Below are positions 61,071-64,000 of a DNA stretch of 64,000 bases, in pieces. Location: assembly GCF_000720255.1 (NCBI RefSeq), contig NZ_JOJE01000038.1:1-64000 (forward strand), in the 5' to 3' direction. Below the pieces are notes generated by a model. The model saw only the letters and a program-made list of their open reading frames with translations, was not told where the DNA came from and ran no database searches. Source of the DNA: Streptomyces griseus subsp. griseus (GTDB taxonomy: Bacteria; Actinomycetota; Actinomycetes; Streptomycetales; Streptomycetaceae). Position 1 is the first letter of the stretch, and each line of letters opens with the position of its first letter. The position numbers were made by a program, and so were the translations under genes.

Positions 61071-61748
61071 CTACTGCTCGGCGAGGGCGCGCAGGCGGCT
61101 GAGCGCCCTGTGTTGAGCCACCCGCACCGCCCCGGGTGACATTCCCAACATCTGGCCGGTCTCCTCGGCCGTGAGACCGACCGCGATCCTCAGCAGGAGC
61201 AGTTCGCGCTGGTTCTCCGGCAGGTTGGCCAGCAGTTTCTTCGCCCACTCCGCGTCGCTGCTGAGCAGGGCACGCTCCTCCGGGCCCAGGGAGTCGTCCG
61301 GCCGCTCCGGCATCTCGTCGGAGGGGACGGCCGTGGAGCCGGGGTGGCGCATGGCCGCGCGTTGCAGGTCGGCCACCTTGTGGGCGGCGATGGCGAAGAC
61401 GAAGGCCTCGAACGGGCGGCCCGTGTCCTTGTAGCGGGGCAGGGCCAGGAGGACCGCCACGCAGACCTCCTGAGCGAGGTCCTCCACGAAGTGGCGGGCG
61501 TCGCCGGGGAGACGCGACAGACGTGTGCGGCAGTAGCGCAGGGCGAGGGGGTGGACATGGGCGAGCAGGTCGTGCGTGGCCTGCTCGTCGCCGTCGACGG
61601 CGCGGTGGACGAGCGCACCGATCGCCCCTTGGGCAGTGACCGCCTCGTCCTCGCGCATCGGACCATGGTGCCTTGCGACCGGACGGTCCGTGGCTCCGCC
61701 TTGGTGGTTGTGCACCGAAGCGTTATGAGCAGGTGCGCCGGAACTCAT
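61071..61748 (-). CDS. shbA: ECF-like sigma factor, ShbA type
   Basis: 225 aa from ATG 61748, with GGAGGG about 10 bases upstream (ATG 61658 is an alternative). Sigma region 2 ([18 protein letters not shown]..., [21 protein letters not shown]...[15 protein letters not shown]) and region 4 ([26 protein letters not shown]...[13 protein letters not shown]) are clear; region 3 is absent. In S. griseus, ShbA in this neighbourhood drives transcription of the principal sigma gene hrdB. Symbol given by position and likeness, not by comparison. Confidence 0.75.
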   Translation of the reverse strand: MSSGAPAHNASVHNHQGGATDRPVARHHGPMREDEAVTAQGAIGALVHRAVDGDEQATHDLLAHVHPLALRYCRTRLSRLPGDARHFVEDLAQEVCVAVLLALPRYKDTGRPFEAFVFAIAAHKVADLQRAAMRHPGSTAVPSDEMPERPDDSLGPEERALLSSDAEWAKKLLANLPENQRELLLLRIAVGLTAEETGQMLGMSPGAVRVAQHRALSRLRALAEQ

Positions 61749-62108
61749 CCCCTGCGCCCTCCCCTTCCGCTCGACCGACTTGTCCCCGAGGAACTCCACA
61801 CCTCAAGGATGCGGCATCCGCGGCGAAACGAGCAGCGGGCGTCCGGCGAGCCCGGTCCTCACCCCCGCCCACCCTGCGGTGAGCGGGGTTTTCCCGAGCT
61901 TCGGAATCCCCGCTGCGACACACCCTGCACGCCCTGGGCCTGCGACGGGTCCCGCCGAAACCGACCCTGCGCGCCGCCCGCACCGTGAAACCGGGCCCCG
62001 CGCGCCGTCGGCGGCCGGCCTCCTCCGGCCCGACCGGCCGGAGAGACCTGTCGGATCGGCCAGGAGAGGCCCATCCGACCGGCCGGAGAGGCCCGCCACC
62101 GGAGGGGA
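61749..62108. other. 360-bp gap between sigma gene and bldM
   Basis: No gene. Near the bldM stop is a GC-rich cluster with a repeated GACCGGCCGGAGAG (62031-62044 and 62078-62091), likely bldM terminator hairpins. The remainder would hold the sigma-factor promoter. Confidence 0.5.
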
Positions 62109-62720
62109 CTAGCGGACCAGGCCCCACCGGAAGCCGAGCGCCACGGCGTGTGCCCGGTCCGAGGCGCCGAGCTTCTTGAACAGCCTCCGGGCGTGGGTCT
62201 TGACGGTGTCCTCGGAGAGGAACAGCTCGCGACCGATCTCGGCGTTGGAGCGGCCGTGGCTCATACCTTCGAGCACCTGGATCTCACGCGCGGTGAGGGT
62301 GGGCGCGGCCCCCATCTCGGCGGAGCGCAGCCGACGTGGGGCGAGTCGCCAGGTCGGGTCGGCGAGGGCCTGCGTCACCGTGGCGCGCAGCTCCGCGCGG
62401 GAGGCGTCCTTGTGCAGGTAGCCACGGGCTCCGGCGGCGACGGCGAGAGCGACGCCGTCGAGGTCCTCCGCGACGGTGAGCATGATGATGCGCGCACCGG
62501 GGTCGGCGGACAGCAGTCGCCGGACGGTCTCGACGCCGCCCAGACCGGGCATGCGTACATCCATCAGAATCAGGTCCGAGCGGTCGGCACCCCAGCGGCG
62601 GAGGACTTCCTCGCCGTTGGCCGCCGTCGTCACGCGCTCGACGCCGGGCACGGTCGCGACCGCGCGGCGGAGCGCCTCTCGGGCAAGCGGGGAGTCGTCG
62701 CAGACGAGGACGGAAGTCAT
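62109..62720 (-). CDS. bldM: BldM, orphan response regulator of sporulation
   Basis: 203 aa from ATG 62720, the length of BldM. Receiver domain (MTSVLVCDDSPLAREALRRA) with the phospho-pocket Asp54 in LILMDVRMPGL, then the LuxR/NarL-type helix-turn-helix (LTAREIQVLEGMSHGRSNAEIGRELFLSEDTVKTH). BldM is an atypical regulator that acts without phosphorylation as a homodimer, or with WhiI, to switch on aerial growth and sporulation genes, including whiB. The promoter at 62844-62871 fits BldN sigma. Confidence 0.95.
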   Translation of the reverse strand: MTSVLVCDDSPLAREALRRAVATVPGVERVTTAANGEEVLRRWGADRSDLILMDVRMPGLGGVETVRRLLSADPGARIIMLTVAEDLDGVALAVAAGARGYLHKDASRAELRATVTQALADPTWRLAPRRLRSAEMGAAPTLTAREIQVLEGMSHGRSNAEIGRELFLSEDTVKTHARRLFKKLGASDRAHAVALGFRWGLVR

Positions 62721-63100
62721 GGCCGCCCTCCGCAGCTGATGCGCGTCACCTTGTGCCTCCAGGCTGGTACGAATCGTCACCTGTGCGGTCGACCGTCTCG
62801 GACGCTTGCCCGAGCACTTGTGTTTTCAACCGCCACCGCACTCTCAACGATGGTCACTCGAAAGAGTTACGGGGCCACATGCCGTCTTCGGCACTCTACG
62901 TGAGGGTGCCAACACGGTGCAGACATGAACGACAGACTCACAACGTTTCATCACAACCTATGCCCCATTCAGGCCCTTTTCTTCCCATTTGTTGGTGTCT
63001 GAGGCTAGATTCGCAATGAGTCATATTTTCATCTCCTTAGATCGTAGATGTACGGTCATACGCACCGTATCCACTCAGAACGGCTGCAAGGGGTCACGCA
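62721..63100. other. divergent bldM-whiD regulatory region
   Basis: 380 bp without a gene. Contains the BldN promoter for bldM and, at 62980-63070, an AT-rich patch (by local standards) ahead of whiD likely to hold the whiD promoters. Confidence 0.6.
62844..62871 (-). promoter_or_regulatory. sigma-BldN promoter of bldM
   Basis: On the minus strand: CGTAAC (62871-62866), 16-base spacer, CGTTGA (62849-62844), the exact BldN consensus, known for bldMp1 in S. coelicolor. Leader of ~115-120 bases to ATG 62720. Confidence 0.9.
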
Positions 63101-63430
63101 ATGGCAGATTTCTCCCGCCTTCCCGGACCGAACGCGGACCTGTGGGACTGGCAGTTGCTGGCTGCCTGTCGCGGGGTGGACAGCTCGCTCTTCTTCCATC
63201 CGGAGGGCGAGCGCGGAGCGGCCAGGAGCGCTCGTGAGAACTCGGCCAAGGAGGTCTGCATGAGATGCCCGGTCCGCGCCCAGTGCGCGGCGCACGCGTT
63301 GGCTGTGCGAGAGCCGTACGGCGTCTGGGGCGGCTTGACCGAGGACGAGCGTGAGGAGCTCATGGGGCGGGCGCGCAACCGGCTGGTGTCGACATCGACG
63401 ACCGGCGGGGACGCCACCTCGAACACCTGA
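63101..63430 (+). CDS. whiD: WhiD, WhiB-like [4Fe-4S] sporulation protein
   Basis: 109 aa, ATG 63101 with AAGGGG upstream. WhiB-like signature: four cysteines C23, C53, C56 and C62 (ligands of a [4Fe-4S] cluster) and the GVWGG turn (74-78). A short basic C-terminus follows. WhiD is needed for late sporulation stages, spore septation and wall thickening. WhiB-like proteins act as RNA polymerase partners of the principal sigma factor. Divergent from bldM, as in S. coelicolor. Confidence 0.95.
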   Translation: MADFSRLPGPNADLWDWQLLAACRGVDSSLFFHPEGERGAARSARENSAKEVCMRCPVRAQCAAHALAVREPYGVWGGLTEDEREELMGRARNRLVSTSTTGGDATSNT

Positions 63431-63450
63431 AGGAACGTTTCTGCAACCGC

Positions 63451-63472
63451 AGGGCACGCGGAGGCGTGCCCT
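63451..63472 (+). terminator. terminator of whiD
   Basis: AGGGCACGC (63451-63459), loop GGAG, GCGTGCCCT (63464-63472), a perfect 9-bp stem 20 bp after the stop. Confidence 0.6.
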
Positions 63473-63523
63473 ACCCCTGCCCCGCGTGCCTTGCCTCTGC
63501 CCCGCGTGCCCTACCTCTGGCCC
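63464..63523. repeat. three imperfect 20-bp tandem repeats
   Basis: Units at 63464-63483, 63484-63503 and 63504-63523, each beginning GCGTGCC and rich in C. They overlap the last codons of the LysR gene and the 3' arm of the whiD terminator. Confidence 0.7.
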
Positions 63524-64000
63524 TGGGCCGCCGCAGGCCGCCGTTGCCGGTCCGCCGCCCGTGCCAGCTGCTCCAGCGTCGCCGCCACCGTCGGCACCTG
63601 CGCCAGATCGGGCAGCGTCAGCGCGACGATCTCCCGCCGCACCGCCGGCTCCAGCGTCACCGTGCGCGCACCCCTGGGCCGTACGGACTCGATCGCGAGC
63701 TGGGGCAGGACGGCGACACCCAGTCCGGCGCCCACCAGGCCGACCACGGCCGGGTAGTCGTCGGTGGCGAAGTCGATGCGGGGCGTGAAGCCCGCGCTTT
63801 CGCACACCTCCACCAACTGCCCACGGCAGCGCGGACAGCCCGCGATCCACGACTCACCGGCGAGTTCGCCGATGGCGACGGTCCCCGCGCGCGCGAGCCG
63901 GTGCCGTTCGGGGACGAGAGCGACGAGCCGGTCCGTCAGCAGCGGCCGTACGACCAGGTCGTCCCACTCCTCCGCGCCCGGCGCGCCCTCGTAGCGGAAG
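63511..64000 (-). CDS. LysR-type transcriptional regulator, N-terminus outside window
   Basis: Only the C-terminal ~162 residues are present; the helix-turn-helix lies beyond the right edge. The visible part is a LysR substrate-binding domain: VVRPLLTDRLVALVPERHRLA, SWIAGCPRCRG, DDYPAVVGLVGAGLGVAVLPQLAIES. The latter (GLGVAVLPQ) is a strong family signature. The GCPRCRG Cys pair is unusual for LysR and might be redox- or metal-sensitive. The target gene is unknown and lies outside the window. Confidence 0.88.
   Translation of the reverse strand, partial: FRYEGAPGAEEWDDLVVRPLLTDRLVALVPERHRLARAGTVAIGELAGESWIAGCPRCRGQLVEVCESAGFTPRIDFATDDYPAVVGLVGAGLGVAVLPQLAIESVRPRGARTVTLEPAVRREIVALTLPDLAQVPTVAATLEQLARAADRQRRPAAAQGQR

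Overview
The window is a piece of a Streptomyces chromosome. Coding regions are very GC-rich with strong third-position GC, and the right end carries the sporulation genes bldM and whiD beside a ShbA-like sigma factor and two guaB-type genes. The left part carries an icmB-like cobalamin-binding protein, a lipase, an M23 peptidase and pcrA. As far as I recall, this gene order matches the core region around SCO4767-SCO4800 of S. coelicolor. I see no insertion sequences, prophage, tRNA, rRNA or CRISPR arrays.

Layout. (1) 1-1395: two secreted or membrane-anchored proteins of unknown role, the first cut by the window edge. (2) 1586-9820: a MoxR ATPase / DUF5682 / 51-aa ORF / VWA operon facing a SWIM zinc finger / DUF5691 operon. 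Both divergent promoters carry a near-identical motif matching the RecA-NDp (PafBC-type) DNA-damage promoter. (3) 9893-20709: icmB-like gene, lipase, M23 peptidase, pcrA helicase (also with a RecA-NDp-type promoter), two NlpC/P60 wall hydrolases (the first behind a c-di-AMP riboswitch), a TDT-like membrane protein and a small membrane protein. (4) 20746-24619: a PspC-type sensor kinase and response regulator facing a PspC/LiaF-like membrane protein, with repeated TCAGGG boxes between them. (5) 24664-37664: metabolic and membrane genes, including guaA and a chorismate mutase preceded by what looks like a Phe/Tyr leader-peptide attenuator. (6) 37811-53014: six receptor-like Ser/Thr kinases, one of them a clear pseudokinase, with a large glycosyltransferase and a decayed copy of it in between. 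(7) 53223-57535: a serine hydrolase, glpD and a nucleotide-sugar dehydrogenase-like protein that has lost catalytic residues. (8) 57536-58172: a non-coding stretch with two tandem 97-bp units whose eight differences all fall in predicted hairpin loops. (9) 58173-64000: guaB3, guaB, ShbA-like sigma, bldM (with a textbook BldN promoter), whiD and a truncated LysR regulator.

Main themes are cell-wall and envelope biology (hydrolases, kinases, PspC system, glycosyltransferase), nucleotide supply (guaA, guaB) and sporulation control. The best candidate for an undescribed system is the MoxR-DUF5682-VWA / SWIM-DUF5691 cluster with its paired DNA-damage-type promoters. The tandem structured RNA units and the chorismate mutase leader are the next most interesting. 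All functional statements rest on reading motifs by eye; no database search was run.
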